A stretch of DNA of 64,000 bases, from positions 1-64,000 of the forward strand of contig NZ_FYEG01000009.1 in assembly GCF_900187855.1 (NCBI RefSeq), given 5' to 3'. This document shows positions 28,226 through 37,145 of this stretch, piece by piece. The notes under the pieces were generated by a model. That model saw only the letters and a program-made list of their open reading frames with translations, had not been told where the DNA came from and ran no database searches. This stretch comes from Actinomyces minihominis. Its GTDB lineage: Bacteria > Actinomycetota > Actinomycetes > Actinomycetales > Actinomycetaceae. Positions within the stretch are counted from its first letter, which is position 1, and each line of letters begins with the position of its first letter. A program made the position numbers and the translations under genes.

Positions 28226-29158
28226 CTACTTGGCGGGCCGGGCTTCAGGCGGCAGACCGAGGGTTCCCTGCGCAGCCACTGAACCGTACCAACCGCCCCC
28301 TTTACCGCGAAGCAGATAGCCGACCCCGACCGCCAGAAGCGCACCCGCAAGCGGACCAACCACGTAGACCCAGTAGGAGGTGAAGTCCAGGGAGGCCAGT
28401 GCCGGACCAAACGATCTGGCGGGGTTCATCGAAGCCCCGGAGATAGGGCTGGCCCACATGCCCGCCAGGGCGATGTAGCTGCCGACCCCAACGGCACCGA
28501 TGATGCCGATGTTCTGGGCTCCGGATGCTGTTCCGAGGATGATGGTGACGAGGCCGAAGGTGAGGATGAACTCCATCAGCACGGCCTGAACATCACTGAA
28601 CCCGGCTGCCGGGTAGTTGCCGCCGTGGGAGGCCGAGACCCCGAGGACGGCCGTGAGGAAGTAGGCGGCAGCTGACGCACCGAGAATCTGGGTGACGACA
28701 TAGGGAACCACCCTGGGCCAGGGAAAGTCACCGCGCAGAGCAAACGCCAGGCTGACCGCCGGGTTGAGGTGTGCGCCGGACACCTTACCGAAGGCCATGA
28801 TGATCGCCATGACCATCATGCCCGGGGCAATCGTCGCCACAGCCCTCTCCACCGATCCCTCAACAGCCACATTCATCATGGGGCCACCAGCCGCAACCAG
28901 GACGAGGAAGAATGTGCCGACAAACTCGGCCACAATCCGTCTTGGACCTCGCTTGGGGTCCTCAAAGTTGCTGAAGACCTGGTCGAGGTCGGTGACCTCA
29001 CCAAGCGCTGACGCCTTGATGCGCTGAGCTGAGCCGACCGGGGCATCCAGGGCCGCGAGGACGGGGACCTTCGGCTTATCGGTAACGTGGGGGGCCCCGG
29101 GTGAATCCGTGCTCATCCCGCCCTCATCAGGCTGCGTTGATGCGTCAGGGGTGTCCAT
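28226..29158 (-). CDS. Aquaporin / MIP-family channel
   Basis: This is a membrane channel for water or small solutes. The 310-residue protein has an unusually long hydrophilic N-terminal extension (about 80 residues) before the six-span MIP fold. Both pore motifs are present: HLNPAVS in the first half-helix and MNPARS in the second, with the second NPA arginine retained. The start ATG has AAGGAGA about nine bases upstream. The residues around the motifs look more like water-selective AqpZ than glycerol facilitators, but selectivity is uncertain. It is followed by a hairpin and then the rplJ promoter region. Confidence 0.9.
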   Translation of the reverse strand: MDTPDASTQPDEGGMSTDSPGAPHVTDKPKVPVLAALDAPVGSAQRIKASALGEVTDLDQVFSNFEDPKRGPRRIVAEFVGTFFLVLVAAGGPMMNVAVEGSVERAVATIAPGMMVMAIIMAFGKVSGAHLNPAVSLAFALRGDFPWPRVVPYVVTQILGASAAAYFLTAVLGVSASHGGNYPAAGFSDVQAVLMEFILTFGLVTIILGTASGAQNIGIIGAVGVGSYIALAGMWASPISGASMNPARSFGPALASLDFTSYWVYVVGPLAGALLAVGVGYLLRGKGGGWYGSVAAQGTLGLPPEARPAK

Positions 29159-29197
29159 CCCTTACTCTCTCCTTGAAACTAGGCAGTGTTCGGCGGG

Positions 29198-29623
29198 TTA
29201 GGACCCGAAGCGAATGAAAGCCCTGGTGGCATGGTCGAGGTCGCGAATCTCCTTGAAGCCAAGCGACTCGTAGAACAGCCGCTGCCGGGCTTCATCATCT
29301 GTAAGGAGGACCTGTTGGCGCACGTTCTTGTAGGGAGCGAAAACCTCTTCCATCAGCCAGCGTCCCACCCCCGTGCGCTGCCACTGGGGACGGACCAGCA
29401 CGTCCTGTAGATAGACGATGGTGAAGCCGTCTCCGACGATACGGGCCAGGCCGACCAGCTGTCCGCCCTCATCCCAAGCGGTGGCGACCCGCAGCGAGTT
29501 CTGCACCCCCTGACTGAGGGCCTGGGGGTTGGCTGTATACAGGCTCCAACCCACGGAATCGTAGAGGCTCACCAGCTCTGCTGTAGTGGGCATGCGGCTG
29601 GTGCTAATAAGCGTTTCAGCCAT
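29198..29623 (-). CDS. GNAT-family N-acetyltransferase
   Basis: This is a 141-residue acyl-CoA N-acetyltransferase of the GNAT fold. The acetyl-CoA binding motif A is visible as VYLQDVLVRPQWQRTGVGRWL (the Q/R-x-x-G-x-G/A signature), followed by the C-terminal FYESLGFKEI segment typical of the family. The substrate cannot be deduced; small-molecule or antibiotic acetylation are family possibilities without direct support here. It lies 39 bases upstream of the aquaporin gene on the same strand and diverges from the esterase gene. Confidence 0.85.
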   Translation of the reverse strand: MAETLISTSRMPTTAELVSLYDSVGWSLYTANPQALSQGVQNSLRVATAWDEGGQLVGLARIVGDGFTIVYLQDVLVRPQWQRTGVGRWLMEEVFAPYKNVRQQVLLTDDEARQRLFYESLGFKEIRDLDHATRAFIRFGS

Positions 29624-29663
29624 GTTTTGACTCCCCTCCTCTGCAACCGGCTAACGTTGACGT

Positions 29664-30428
29664 ATGACAATGCAGACTTGGAATGATGTTCGTTCGCAAA
29701 CTCTTGATATGGCAACATCTTGCACCGTTTTCACGCCGGAGTCGATGGGAAGGCCGGGCGCGTCGGACCCCGCCCTCCTCATTCTCCTTCACGGCCTGAC
29801 TGGAAACCACGCCGTTTGGGCCGTGAGGACCGATCTTCAGGCCCTGGCGGACAAACACCACATGGTGATCGTCCTCCCCGACGGAGAACGGTCGTTCTGG
29901 ATCGATCAGGAGTACGGGTTGAAGTGGGGAACGTGGGTGGGAGAAGAACTTCCGGCCCTGGTTCGCCGCACCATGCGAGTCAGTGACACCCGCGCCAAGA
30001 CCTTCATCGGAGGACTGTCCATGGGGGGTTATGGCGCTTTCCGCGCGGCTTTTGACCACCCCGAAACCTTTGCGGGCGCCTTCTCCCTCTCCGGCGTCCT
30101 TGACGTCTCAGAAGATGCCTTCCGCACCCGGCACGGCGACCTCTACGAGATCGGCTTCGGCAACCCCGATTCGCCCCGCCCCCAGGATGACCTGGTGGAA
30201 CGCCTGAGAAACAAGAAGCAGGTGACCCGCCTGCACCACTCTCACTTCTTTGCCTGCTGCGGTGAGGATGACGCTCTGATCAACATGAACCGCGTGTTCG
30301 TCGATGCCGCCAAAGCGGTTCACCTCAACCTCGTCTACCGCGAATCGGCGGGCGAGCATAACTACAGGTACTGGAATGAGTGGCTGCCCGTCGCCCTCGA
30401 CAAGATTGTCGGCCTGCCTGACCAGTAG
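29664..30428 (+). CDS. Alpha/beta-hydrolase esterase (EstA / S-formylglutathione hydrolase-like)
   Basis: This is a 254-residue cytoplasmic serine esterase of the esterase D / tributyrin esterase group. The nucleophile elbow is GLSMGG with S119, the oxyanion side is LLHGLTGNH, and the likely acid and base are in CCGEDDALI and SAGEHNYRYW. No signal peptide is present. It diverges from the GNAT gene (40-base gap). The natural ester is unknown; an S-formylglutathione role is unlikely in an actinobacterium, which generally uses mycothiol. Confidence 0.85.
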   Translation: MTMQTWNDVRSQTLDMATSCTVFTPESMGRPGASDPALLILLHGLTGNHAVWAVRTDLQALADKHHMVIVLPDGERSFWIDQEYGLKWGTWVGEELPALVRRTMRVSDTRAKTFIGGLSMGGYGAFRAAFDHPETFAGAFSLSGVLDVSEDAFRTRHGDLYEIGFGNPDSPRPQDDLVERLRNKKQVTRLHHSHFFACCGEDDALINMNRVFVDAAKAVHLNLVYRESAGEHNYRYWNEWLPVALDKIVGLPDQ

Positions 30429-30476
30429 GTCGACTCGGCCCTTCAAAACTAGAAGTCCACGCTGCAACATTACTAC

Positions 30477-30514
30477 TTGACACATACTACGTCTGTCGTA
30501 ATACGCTAGACGTA
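30477..30514 (+). promoter_or_regulatory. PadR promoter with overlapping palindromic operator
   Basis: TTGACA (30477-30482) and TAATAC (30499-30504, 16-base spacer) form a good promoter. The inverted repeat TACGTCT (30488-30494) / AGACGTA (30508-30514) spans the -10 box, the expected place for an autoregulatory PadR site. A second inverted repeat, CGCCCGG (30541-30547) / CCGGGCG (30564-30570), ends directly before the AAGGAGG ribosome binding site (30571-30577). Confidence 0.65.
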
Positions 30515-30584
30515 ATGTTGTGGTGCTAAGGGGTTCTCCCCGCCCGGCAGAAATGCAAACCTACCGGGCGAAGGAGGACCCCTT

Positions 30585-30914
30585 TTGATTAGCGCCGACT
30601 CGATCCGCGGCTACATCGACATCCTGATTCTCTCGCAGCTGGTCGAAGAGCCCTCCTACGCCTACGCCATGGTCAGCACCATCGCCCAGGTCTCCGGAGG
30701 CCTCTACACCATCAAGCAAACCACGCTCTACTCTGCGCTCAAGAGGCTTGAAGCCGCCTCTCTGGTCGAACCATTTGCGCAGGACTCAGAGTCCGGGAAG
30801 ACCCGGACCTACTACCGAATCACGGCTGTTGGGCGCTCCGCACTGGCTCAAAAGTGCGCCGAGTGGCAACAGACCAAGGCGGTCGTCGACCGCTTTGCGG
30901 AAGGACTTTGCTAA
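30585..30914 (+). CDS. PadR-family transcriptional regulator
   Basis: This is a small winged helix-turn-helix repressor of 109 residues. It starts at a TTG with AAGGAGG seven bases upstream. The wHTH (about residues 8-82) has the family features LSQLVEEPSYAYAM, TLYSALKRLEAASLVE and RTYYRITAVGRSAL. The gene overlaps the next one by one base (TAATG), so the two are translationally coupled. PadR regulators of this type often sit directly before a HAAS-domain membrane protein, as here, and repress their own operon; the palindromic promoter upstream fits that. Confidence 0.9.
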   Translation: MISADSIRGYIDILILSQLVEEPSYAYAMVSTIAQVSGGLYTIKQTTLYSALKRLEAASLVEPFAQDSESGKTRTYYRITAVGRSALAQKCAEWQQTKAVVDRFAEGLC

Positions 30915-32002
30915 TGGACATTATCGACAACTACCTGGACGTCATGTTCAGCTCCTACCCCCACACCCCCCAGGTTGCGGAGGCGAAGGCTGAGTTGCGG
31001 GCCATGATGGAAGACGTTTACAACGGGGCGCTTTCGGCGGGGAAGAGCCAGACCGAAGCAGTGGGTCAAGCGATCGCAGAGTTTGGCAGCATCGAAGAGG
31101 TCGCTCCCCTGCTGGGGATGGGAGCTCTACCCGGCGCTGCCCCAGAAGTTTTGGTGGGTGAGGAGACCGGAGCCTACCGGCAGATTCCGGCCCAACTCCC
31201 TCTCGCGCTTCCCCCAATTTCGCTGCGTCAGGCGCAAAACTTTGTGGAGGTGCGCAGGCAAACCCGCTGGATGCTGGGATGGGCGGTGGCCCTGTTCGTC
31301 CTCGGGTCCGTTCCCCTACTCTCCCTCAGTATCGCCACTTCCAACCCAAACTTTGCCCTCACCGGGGCTCTGGCGGGGACCCTCGGGATAGCCGTCATTA
31401 TCCCGACGGTTGCGGCCGGGGTCGGCATGCTGATTTGGCGTAGTCAAAAACTAAAGCCCTTCAACCTAATCAATGAGGGGCGCGGTACGACTACCCCCGA
31501 AGTAGAGGCCTATGCCTACCACCTGATGGATAGCAACGCAGCCAGTCGCACCAGAGCGCTAGTCATCGCAGTCGTTCTGTGGGTCCTGGCCGGCTTGCCA
31601 CTGATTGTCGCCGGCGTCTTCACCCAGGAGATGCCCCAGATCAAAGCAGACCAGTACATCGCCGTAGGGATGGCTGCGACCCTCATTCTTGTGGCGGCCG
31701 GACTGCTGGTCTTCCTGCCGGCCAACTGGGCTCACTCGGCTGGAAAGAGACTCACCGCCGAGGGGCTCGCTGAGGTGCGCTCAGAGAACTACAGCGATGT
31801 GGACCGCTATCCGGCGGGAGTACGCGGGTTCTTCGCAGGCTACTGGCCGCTTATGGTTGTCCTCTACCTGTCCTGGAGTTTTGTCGGAAACGCCTGGGGT
31901 ATCTCATGGATCATCTGGCCGATAGCGGGTGTCCTGTTTGCTGCAATCGCGGCTGTGCTAGCGGCCGTCTACCCGGTCCCCCGAGAACAGCGTTCCCGCT
32001 AG
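30914..32002 (+). CDS. HAAS-domain membrane protein, partner of PadR
   Basis: The 362-residue protein has an N-terminal helical HAAS-type domain (about 1-65, with AKAELRAMMEDVYNGALSAG and AIAEFGSIEEV) followed by about six membrane spans in pairs (roughly 117-137, 147-175, 215-240, 255-280, 310-350). I start at the ATG that shares a base with the PadR stop codon, not at the longer frame beginning inside the PadR gene. PadR/HAAS pairs are widespread in Gram-positives. The molecular role is unclear; some are linked to envelope stress or ABC transport, and no transporter gene lies here. Confidence 0.8.
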   Translation: MDIIDNYLDVMFSSYPHTPQVAEAKAELRAMMEDVYNGALSAGKSQTEAVGQAIAEFGSIEEVAPLLGMGALPGAAPEVLVGEETGAYRQIPAQLPLALPPISLRQAQNFVEVRRQTRWMLGWAVALFVLGSVPLLSLSIATSNPNFALTGALAGTLGIAVIIPTVAAGVGMLIWRSQKLKPFNLINEGRGTTTPEVEAYAYHLMDSNAASRTRALVIAVVLWVLAGLPLIVAGVFTQEMPQIKADQYIAVGMAATLILVAAGLLVFLPANWAHSAGKRLTAEGLAEVRSENYSDVDRYPAGVRGFFAGYWPLMVVLYLSWSFVGNAWGISWIIWPIAGVLFAAIAAVLAAVYPVPREQRSR

Positions 32003-32016
32003 GGGAACCTGAGAGC

Positions 32017-32054
32017 ACTGAAGGTCCGGCACCAGGTGGTGTCGGACCTTCAGT
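32017..32054. terminator. Bidirectional terminator between the HAAS gene and rplA
   Basis: A 17-base stem, ACTGAAGGTCCGGCACC (32017-32033) with GGTGTCGGACCTTCAGT (32038-32054, one G-U pair), and a 4-base loop, followed by TTTGATG on the plus strand. It separates two convergent transcripts. Confidence 0.88.
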
Positions 32055-32072
32055 TTGATGTCAAACGAGCAG

Positions 32073-32795
32073 TTACGCCGCTGCCTCATCCTCTTCAACC
32101 AGCGCCCGGGTCTTGGTGGTATCAACTGGGATACCGGGACCCATCGTGGTGGAAACGGTGATCTTCAGGACGTAGCGACCCTTGGCCGTGGTCGGCTTCA
32201 GTCGCAGCAGCTCCTCTAGGACGGCCGCGTAGTTCTCAGTCAGAGCCTTCGCGGTGAAGTCGGTGTTACCGAGGACGAAGTGGACGTTCGCGTGCTTGTC
32301 AACACGGAACTCGATACGGCCACCCTTGATGTCCTTGACAGCCTTGGCCACATCCATGGTCACGGTGCCGGTCTTCGGGTTGGGCATGAGGCCACGGGGA
32401 CCGAGGACACGACCGAGACGGCCGACCTTACCCATCATGTCCGGGGTAGCAACTGCAACGTCAAAGTCGACGTAACCCTTGGCTACCTTTTCAATCAGCT
32501 CGTCGCCACCGACCTCGTCAGCGCCGGCCTCTTCAGCCTGAGTTGCCTTCTCACCAACGGCGAAGACCAGGACCCTAGCGGTCTTACCGGTGCCGTTCGG
32601 CAGGCTGACGGTGCCACGGACCATCTGGTCCGCCTTGCGGGGGTCAACGCCCAGACGGACGGTGCCCTCAACAGTTGAGGGGAACTTCGTTACTGAAGTC
32701 TCTTTAGCGAGCTTCATTGCCTCAAACGGGCTGTAGAGAACACCGGGAACGATCTTCTCTGCGGCTGCCCGGTACTTCTTCGAGCGCTTTGCCAT
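32073..32795 (-). CDS. rplA: 50S ribosomal protein L1
   Basis: L1 binds 23S rRNA at the E-site stalk and in many bacteria represses its own mRNA. I use the ATG at 32795 ([15 protein letters not shown]), preceded by AAGGAGAA; the longer open frame adds 17 residues without family similarity. The 240-residue protein has the L1 signature region [16 protein letters not shown] and [14 protein letters not shown]. It follows rplK by 74 bases in the usual L11-L1 pair. Confidence 0.97.
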   Translation of the reverse strand: MAKRSKKYRAAAEKIVPGVLYSPFEAMKLAKETSVTKFPSTVEGTVRLGVDPRKADQMVRGTVSLPNGTGKTARVLVFAVGEKATQAEEAGADEVGGDELIEKVAKGYVDFDVAVATPDMMGKVGRLGRVLGPRGLMPNPKTGTVTMDVAKAVKDIKGGRIEFRVDKHANVHFVLGNTDFTAKALTENYAAVLEELLRLKPTTAKGRYVLKITVSTTMGPGIPVDTTKTRALVEEDEAAA

Positions 32796-32869
32796 TCTGC
32801 TTTTCTCCTTGCAGTTGTGGTGAAACGGGCTGCGCGGCCCTACCACCTAAGTTCTGTTGTCCTGAGTGA

Positions 32870-33301
32870 TCAGGCTTCGACGGTGATGCCCATGGAACGG
32901 GCGGTGCCTGCAATGATCTTCATCGCCGCTTCAACGTCGTTTGCGTTCAGGTCGACCTGCTTGGCTTCAGCAATCTCACGAACCTGCGCCTGGCTTAGCT
33001 TGCCAACCTTGTCGGTGTGAGGGGTTGCGGAACCCTTGCCAACTCCCGCTGCCTTCTTGATCATCTGCGAGGCCGGAGGCGTCTTGGTGACGAACGTGAA
33101 TGAGCGGTCCTCGTACACGGTGATCTCAACGGGAACAATGTTGCCGCGCTGTGATTCAGTTGCCGCGTTGTAGGCCTTGCAGAACTCCATGATGTTCACG
33201 CCGTGCTGACCAAGAGCCGGACCAACGGGCGGCGCAGGGTTGGCTTGACCGGCGGGAATCTGGAGCTTGATCAGCCCAGTAACCTTCTTCTTCGGTGCCA
33301 T
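32870..33301 (-). CDS. rplK: 50S ribosomal protein L11
   Basis: L11 binds the GTPase-associated centre of 23S rRNA and is required for the stringent response and thiopeptide action. The 143-residue protein starts [20 protein letters not shown] and has the conserved [19 protein letters not shown] and the C-terminal RNA-binding [12 protein letters not shown]. The N-terminal proline-rich thiostrepton contact region is intact. It is the first gene of the rplK-rplA pair, 190 bases after nusG. Confidence 0.98.
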   Translation of the reverse strand: MAPKKKVTGLIKLQIPAGQANPAPPVGPALGQHGVNIMEFCKAYNAATESQRGNIVPVEITVYEDRSFTFVTKTPPASQMIKKAAGVGKGSATPHTDKVGKLSQAQVREIAEAKQVDLNANDVEAAMKIIAGTARSMGITVEA

Positions 33302-33387
33302 AGTTTTTTGGGTCCTTCACTACTAATGCATCACTCTTCACACCCGGTTGATCCCGCGGTTACGGGGTAATCCAGAATCTGAAGAGC

Positions 33388-33445
33388 CGCCTCATAATGA
33401 GGCGTTCACGCGCGCTGACAATGACGCACGCAAGCTGCGATTCTA
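33388..33445 (-). promoter_or_regulatory. Candidate rplK promoter and leader palindrome
   Basis: In the nusG-rplK gap a minus-strand TAGAAT (33440-33445) could be a -10 box, with a weak TTCGTT 18 bases before it. Downstream in the leader is the palindrome CGCCTCAT-A-ATGAGGCG (33388-33404), able to form a 7-base hairpin. It could be a control or termination element between nusG and rplKA. Confidence 0.35.
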
Positions 33446-33491
33446 CTCGCCTCAGGGGCCCGCAACGAACCCCCGTGGGCGACTTCACTAA

Positions 33492-34340
33492 CTACTTGTT
33501 GAGCTTCTGCACCTGATCGAAGCGAAGCTCAAGCGGCGTCTCTCGCTCAAAGATGGTGACCAGCACCTTGAGGCGCTGTGTTTCAACCATAATTTCGGAA
33601 ATCTCTGCGGTCAGCTCAGCGAACGGCCCATCGGTGACCCGCACGATCTCACCAACCTCCCAGTCGATGACAGCCGGGGCCGCCTTCGCCGCCGCGGTCT
33701 TAGCCGCTTCCTTACCGACCAGGAGGCCGGGGGCAAGCATGTTGATAACCTCTTCAAGGGGAAGGGGCATCGGGTTGTACTGGTCGCCCACGAAGCCGGT
33801 GACAGCGGGCGTCTCCTTGATTACGCGCCACAGCTGCTCATCCATCTCATCGTCGTAACCGGTGCCCTGCATCTGGACGAGGACGTAGCCCGGAATGCGG
33901 CAGCGCATGACCTTCTTGCGCACCGTGTTGCGGATTTCCACGACCTCTTCCATGGGAACCTCTACGCGGGTGATCCGGCGCTGCAGATCCTCATTTTCAA
34001 CGCGACGCTCAAGGTTTTCCTTCACCTTGCGTTCGTGACCCGAGAAGGTGTGAACAACATACCAGTCGCCCCCCTGGTCCTCAAACTCTTCGCGGAGCGC
34101 CTCGAGGGGATCCATCTCTTCCTCAGGCTGTGCGGGGTGAATCTCGGACTCTCCGACCTCGTCCTCAGCAATCGCCTTGGCTGCCGCTGCCTCTTCGGCC
34201 TCAGCATCCTCATTCACTACCTCTGGACCAGCCGGAGCCGAACCGTCAGCGTCGTCAAACCCCTGTAGCTGCGCATCCACGGCTGCCACCGCATCAACGT
34301 CGTCATTCATGTCAACACCGCTGAAAATTTCGTCGGCCAT
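33492..34340 (-). CDS. nusG: Transcription termination/antitermination factor NusG
   Basis: NusG binds RNA polymerase and couples it to Rho or the ribosome. The 282-residue protein has an acidic, Ala/Glu-rich N-terminal extension (about 1-90), common in actinobacterial NusG, then the NGN domain beginning [18 protein letters not shown] and a C-terminal KOW domain with [19 protein letters not shown]. The start ATG has GGGAGGA about seven bases upstream. It follows secE, but a strong intrinsic terminator lies between the two genes. Confidence 0.97.
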   Translation of the reverse strand: MADEIFSGVDMNDDVDAVAAVDAQLQGFDDADGSAPAGPEVVNEDAEAEEAAAAKAIAEDEVGESEIHPAQPEEEMDPLEALREEFEDQGGDWYVVHTFSGHERKVKENLERRVENEDLQRRITRVEVPMEEVVEIRNTVRKKVMRCRIPGYVLVQMQGTGYDDEMDEQLWRVIKETPAVTGFVGDQYNPMPLPLEEVINMLAPGLLVGKEAAKTAAAKAAPAVIDWEVGEIVRVTDGPFAELTAEISEIMVETQRLKVLVTIFERETPLELRFDQVQKLNK

Positions 34341-34401
34341 TGCCCGTCCTCCCGATTACCTGTGCTCCGTCAGTCACGGGCACGTAAGTGCAGTTTCAAA
34401 A

Positions 34402-34431
34402 AACCCGCCTGCAGATTCCTGCTGGCGGGTT
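34402..34431 (-). terminator. Intrinsic terminator between secE and nusG
   Basis: In the minus-strand transcript AACCCGCC pairs with GGCGGGTT (34424-34431 and 34402-34409), with an inner GCAG/CTGC helix and GAAT tetraloop, followed directly by a U run (A tract at 34398-34403 on the plus strand). This is a textbook Rho-independent terminator lying eight bases beyond the secE stop, inside what is normally a secE-nusG operon. Positions 34341-34401 must then supply a nusG promoter, or read-through occurs. Confidence 0.85.
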
Positions 34432-34439
34432 CTTGATTA

Positions 34440-34766
34440 CTAACCAAATACTAGCTTAGACAACTCTTTCGAACCAAGATCTACGAGGCCGGTGAAGAGC
34501 ATCATCAATGCCACAAAGACTATGACCACAAGGAAGTAGGTCCACAGCTCTTCCTTAGAGGGATAGGTGACCTTCTTCATCTCAGCCACAATCTGGCGGA
34601 CAAACAGCGCGATGCGCTGGAAGATGTTGGGCTTGGATTCAGCAGGACGGTCATCACGCTTACGGGTGGCACCGGACTTGGTCCGGTCCTTGGGCGCCGC
34701 CGCACCATTCAGATTCGCCTCTGGCAACAGCTCACCATCACCGGGAAGGCTGGTTGTCTGGCTCAT
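34440..34766 (-). CDS. secE: Preprotein translocase subunit SecE
   Basis: SecE clamps and stabilises the SecY channel. The 108-residue single-span form is typical of Gram-positives: a hydrophilic N-terminus (about 1-50, rich in Lys, Arg, Asp), the conserved amphipathic helix FVRQIVAEMKKVTYPSKEEL, then one membrane helix (about 74-97, TYFLVVIVFVALMMLF). It follows tRNA-Trp by 63 bases, the common actinobacterial arrangement, and is followed by a strong terminator. Confidence 0.96.
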   Translation of the reverse strand: MSQTTSLPGDGELLPEANLNGAAAPKDRTKSGATRKRDDRPAESKPNIFQRIALFVRQIVAEMKKVTYPSKEELWTYFLVVIVFVALMMLFTGLVDLGSKELSKLVFG

Positions 34767-34829
34767 ATCGATCTCCAGTGCTCGTCCATTAACTGGTTCC
34801 TAGACTAGCAACGGAACCCCCACAAGGAG

Positions 34830-34902
34830 CAGGGCAGGCGAGACTCGAACTCGCAACCGCCGGTTTTGGAGACCGGTGCGCTACCAATTGCGCCACTGCC
34901 CT
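34830..34902 (-). tRNA. trpT: tRNA-Trp (CCA anticodon)
   Basis: The 73-base gene folds as a cloverleaf: acceptor arms AGGGCAG/CTGCCCT (34896-34902 and 34831-34837), D arm GCGC...GCGC, anticodon stem CCGGT/ACCGG with loop CTCCAAA giving anticodon CCA, and T arm GCGAG-TTCGAGT-CTCGC. The discriminator is G and the 3' CCA is not encoded (GCTCC follows). It precedes secE. Confidence 0.96.
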
Positions 34903-34940
34903 ACACACTTTCCCGGGATCACCAGGCAAGTGCTTGACCG

Positions 34941-34969
34941 AGTGTAATAGCGCCGTGGACCGCTGTCTA
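34941..34969 (-). promoter_or_regulatory. Probable promoter of tRNA-Trp-secE
   Basis: On the minus strand TAGACA (34964-34969) and TACACT (34941-34946) are 17 bases apart, placing the start about 35 bases before the tRNA. The same gap serves the divergent aminotransferase gene. Confidence 0.6.
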
Positions 34970-35095
34970 ATCCGCCCGACTCCCCAGCACCCACGCCCCG
35001 TAGAAATTGGCCGAAAACTGGGAGGAAGACGATCTGTAGTTTCCAAATTTGTGTCCAATGCAACCTTGGGGACAATCATCTGGCAACCTTAGGTC

Positions 35096-36301
35096 ATGAG
35101 TAAAAAGCCGATTCACCGCGTCTCCAAGAGACTCTCAGCCATCACACCCTCAGCGACCCTTGCTATTGACGCCAAGAGCAAGGCACTCAAGGCAGCCGGT
35201 CAGCCAGTGATCAACTTTGCACCGGGCGAACCAAACTTTGACACCCCACGCAACGTGGTTGAGGCCGCACTGGCAGCAACCGAGGATCCGACCTCGTACC
35301 GTTACACCCCGGGTAACGGCCTGCTAGCCCTTCGTGAAGCGGTCGCCCAGTCGATCGGCGTGTTTGGCAATGCGGTTCCTGCCGCGACCGACGTCCTCAT
35401 CACCAACGGTGGCAAGCAGGCGGTCTACCAGGCTTGCGCGGCGATCATTGATGAGGGCGATGAGGTGCTGCTCCCAGCCCCCTACTGGACCACCTACCCC
35501 GAAACCGTGAAGCTGGCCGGTGGCGTTCCCGTGGACGTTGTTGCCGATATCTCCACCGGATACAAGGTCACGGTTGAGCAGCTTGAAGCCGCGCGCACCG
35601 ACAGGACCATCGCCCTGATCTTCTGCTCGCCCTCGAACCCAACCGGTGCGGTCTACTCACCCGAAGAAGTCACCGCGATTGGCAAGTGGGCCCTTGAGAA
35701 CGGCATCTGGGTCATCGCAGATGACATCTATGAGGCCCTCGTCTACGACGGGGTCGAGGTACTGCCGATGTACCGCGCGGTTCCGGAACTGGCAAACCAA
35801 ATGGTCGTCCTCAGCGGAGTCGCCAAGAAGTACGCCATGACGGGCTGGCGGGTGGGCTGGATGATCGGCCCCAGCGATGTCATCAAGGCCGCGGGGGCGC
35901 TGCAGTCACACCTGACTTCCAACGTCAACAACATTGCCCAGAAGGCAGCCATAGAAGCCCTCACGGGCCCCCAGGGAGCCGTCGAAGAGATGCGGGAGGC
36001 CTTTGACCGGCGCCGCAGACTGATCGTCTCGATGCTGCGGGAAATTCCTGAGTTTGACACCCCGATGCCCGAGGGCGCCTTCTATGTCTACTCCTCGGTA
36101 AAGGGGGCGCTGGGACGCGAAATCAACGGAAAGGTTGCCAACACGTCATCAGAGCTGGCTGACCTCATCCTGGACGAAGCGTTAGTCGCCGTGGTTCCGG
36201 GTGAAGCATTCGGTACCCCCGGTTACATTCGGCTCTCCTACGCAGTTTCTGACGAGGATCTCATCGAAGGAATCACCCGCATCCGGAAACTGCTCGCCTA
36301 G
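35096..36301 (+). CDS. PLP-dependent class I aminotransferase (aspartate aminotransferase-like)
   Basis: This is a fold-type I aminotransferase, most like the Ib-group aspartate aminotransferases that link oxaloacetate/aspartate to glutamate. The 401-residue protein has the substrate-side [18 protein letters not shown] (N181), ADDIYE (about 208-213), the PLP lysine K244 in [16 protein letters not shown], and a C-terminal arginine region PGYIRLSYA. There is no signal peptide. The ATG lacks a strong Shine-Dalgarno sequence, so a short or leaderless transcript is possible. It diverges from the tRNA-Trp unit and precedes the lipase-like gene by 37 bases. Confidence 0.9.
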   Translation: MSKKPIHRVSKRLSAITPSATLAIDAKSKALKAAGQPVINFAPGEPNFDTPRNVVEAALAATEDPTSYRYTPGNGLLALREAVAQSIGVFGNAVPAATDVLITNGGKQAVYQACAAIIDEGDEVLLPAPYWTTYPETVKLAGGVPVDVVADISTGYKVTVEQLEAARTDRTIALIFCSPSNPTGAVYSPEEVTAIGKWALENGIWVIADDIYEALVYDGVEVLPMYRAVPELANQMVVLSGVAKKYAMTGWRVGWMIGPSDVIKAAGALQSHLTSNVNNIAQKAAIEALTGPQGAVEEMREAFDRRRRLIVSMLREIPEFDTPMPEGAFYVYSSVKGALGREINGKVANTSSELADLILDEALVAVVPGEAFGTPGYIRLSYAVSDEDLIEGITRIRKLLA

Positions 36302-36338
36302 GCGCAGGCACCCGCGGCGGTTATGGAAGACTTGAAGC

Positions 36339-37145
36339 ATGAGTTCGAAGCACAGTTACCCCGAGTTGTTCTCCGCGCCGGCTCCGCTTACGGAGCCCCG
36401 TGGCACGGTCCTTCTAGCCCACGGCTTTGGTGAACACCGGGGCCGCTACACCCGCTTCATCACCGCGCTGAATGAGGCCGGTTACGACGTGTGGAGCTTC
36501 GATTTCACCGGTCACGGCACCACGTCCGGGCGACGCGCCACCGTGGATGTCCGGAAACTGATCGGAGAGCACATTGAGGTTCGACGTGAGGTGCTGAAGC
36601 TGGCGAGGACGCCTGAGCTGCTTCTGTTTGGGCACTCCATGGGAGGGTTAATCACCCTGGCTTCAACTCTGATCAACCCGACGCGGGTGGTCGCGGTGGC
36701 CGTCACTGGGCCAGCCCTGGCCCCCCGCCCCCCTGTGGCCTCCCTGGTTGCCTCTCTCGGGGCACGGGTGGGCGCTCTGCTGCCCTGGGTCAAAACCGTC
36801 AGCCTGGACACGAACCTGCTGTCGCGGGACCCCGAAGTCATCTCGGACTATGAGGCCGATTCGCTGGTGTTCCACGGTCGCGTTCCCCTTCTGACGGGCG
36901 CATCCATGGCCACCCAGGGGCGCCAGACCATCGATCACGCCAAGATCCTGGCCCGACCCGTCCTCATCCTGCACGGTGAGGCCGACGGACTGGCGGATGT
37001 GGCCGGTTCAATCGAGTTCGCAGAGAACGCTGCCGATCTGGTTGAAATTAGGACATTTGAGGGCGCCTACCACGAGCTACTCAATGAACCCGAGCAGGGG
37101 ATCTACACCGAGGCGGTCATCGACTGGTATAACCGGTGGTCGTAG
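36339..37145 (+). CDS. Alpha/beta-hydrolase, monoacylglycerol-lipase-like
   Basis: This is a 268-residue serine hydrolase similar in layout to bacterial monoacylglycerol lipases and lysophospholipases. The catalytic triad is readable: S100 in GHSMGG, D216 in HGEADGLADV and H245 in GAYHELLNEPE. An HGFGEHRGRY oxyanion segment (29-38) and FDFTGHGTTSG match the family. It lacks a signal peptide. It overlaps the start of the adenosine deaminase gene by ten bases, so the two are probably co-translated. The natural substrate is unproven. Confidence 0.85.
   Translation: MSSKHSYPELFSAPAPLTEPRGTVLLAHGFGEHRGRYTRFITALNEAGYDVWSFDFTGHGTTSGRRATVDVRKLIGEHIEVRREVLKLARTPELLLFGHSMGGLITLASTLINPTRVVAVAVTGPALAPRPPVASLVASLGARVGALLPWVKTVSLDTNLLSRDPEVISDYEADSLVFHGRVPLLTGASMATQGRQTIDHAKILARPVLILHGEADGLADVAGSIEFAENAADLVEIRTFEGAYHELLNEPEQGIYTEAVIDWYNRWS

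Noticed and set aside
34830-34902. tRNA-Trp as an integration (att) site
   Set aside because: No integrase gene or partial tRNA duplicate is visible near it.
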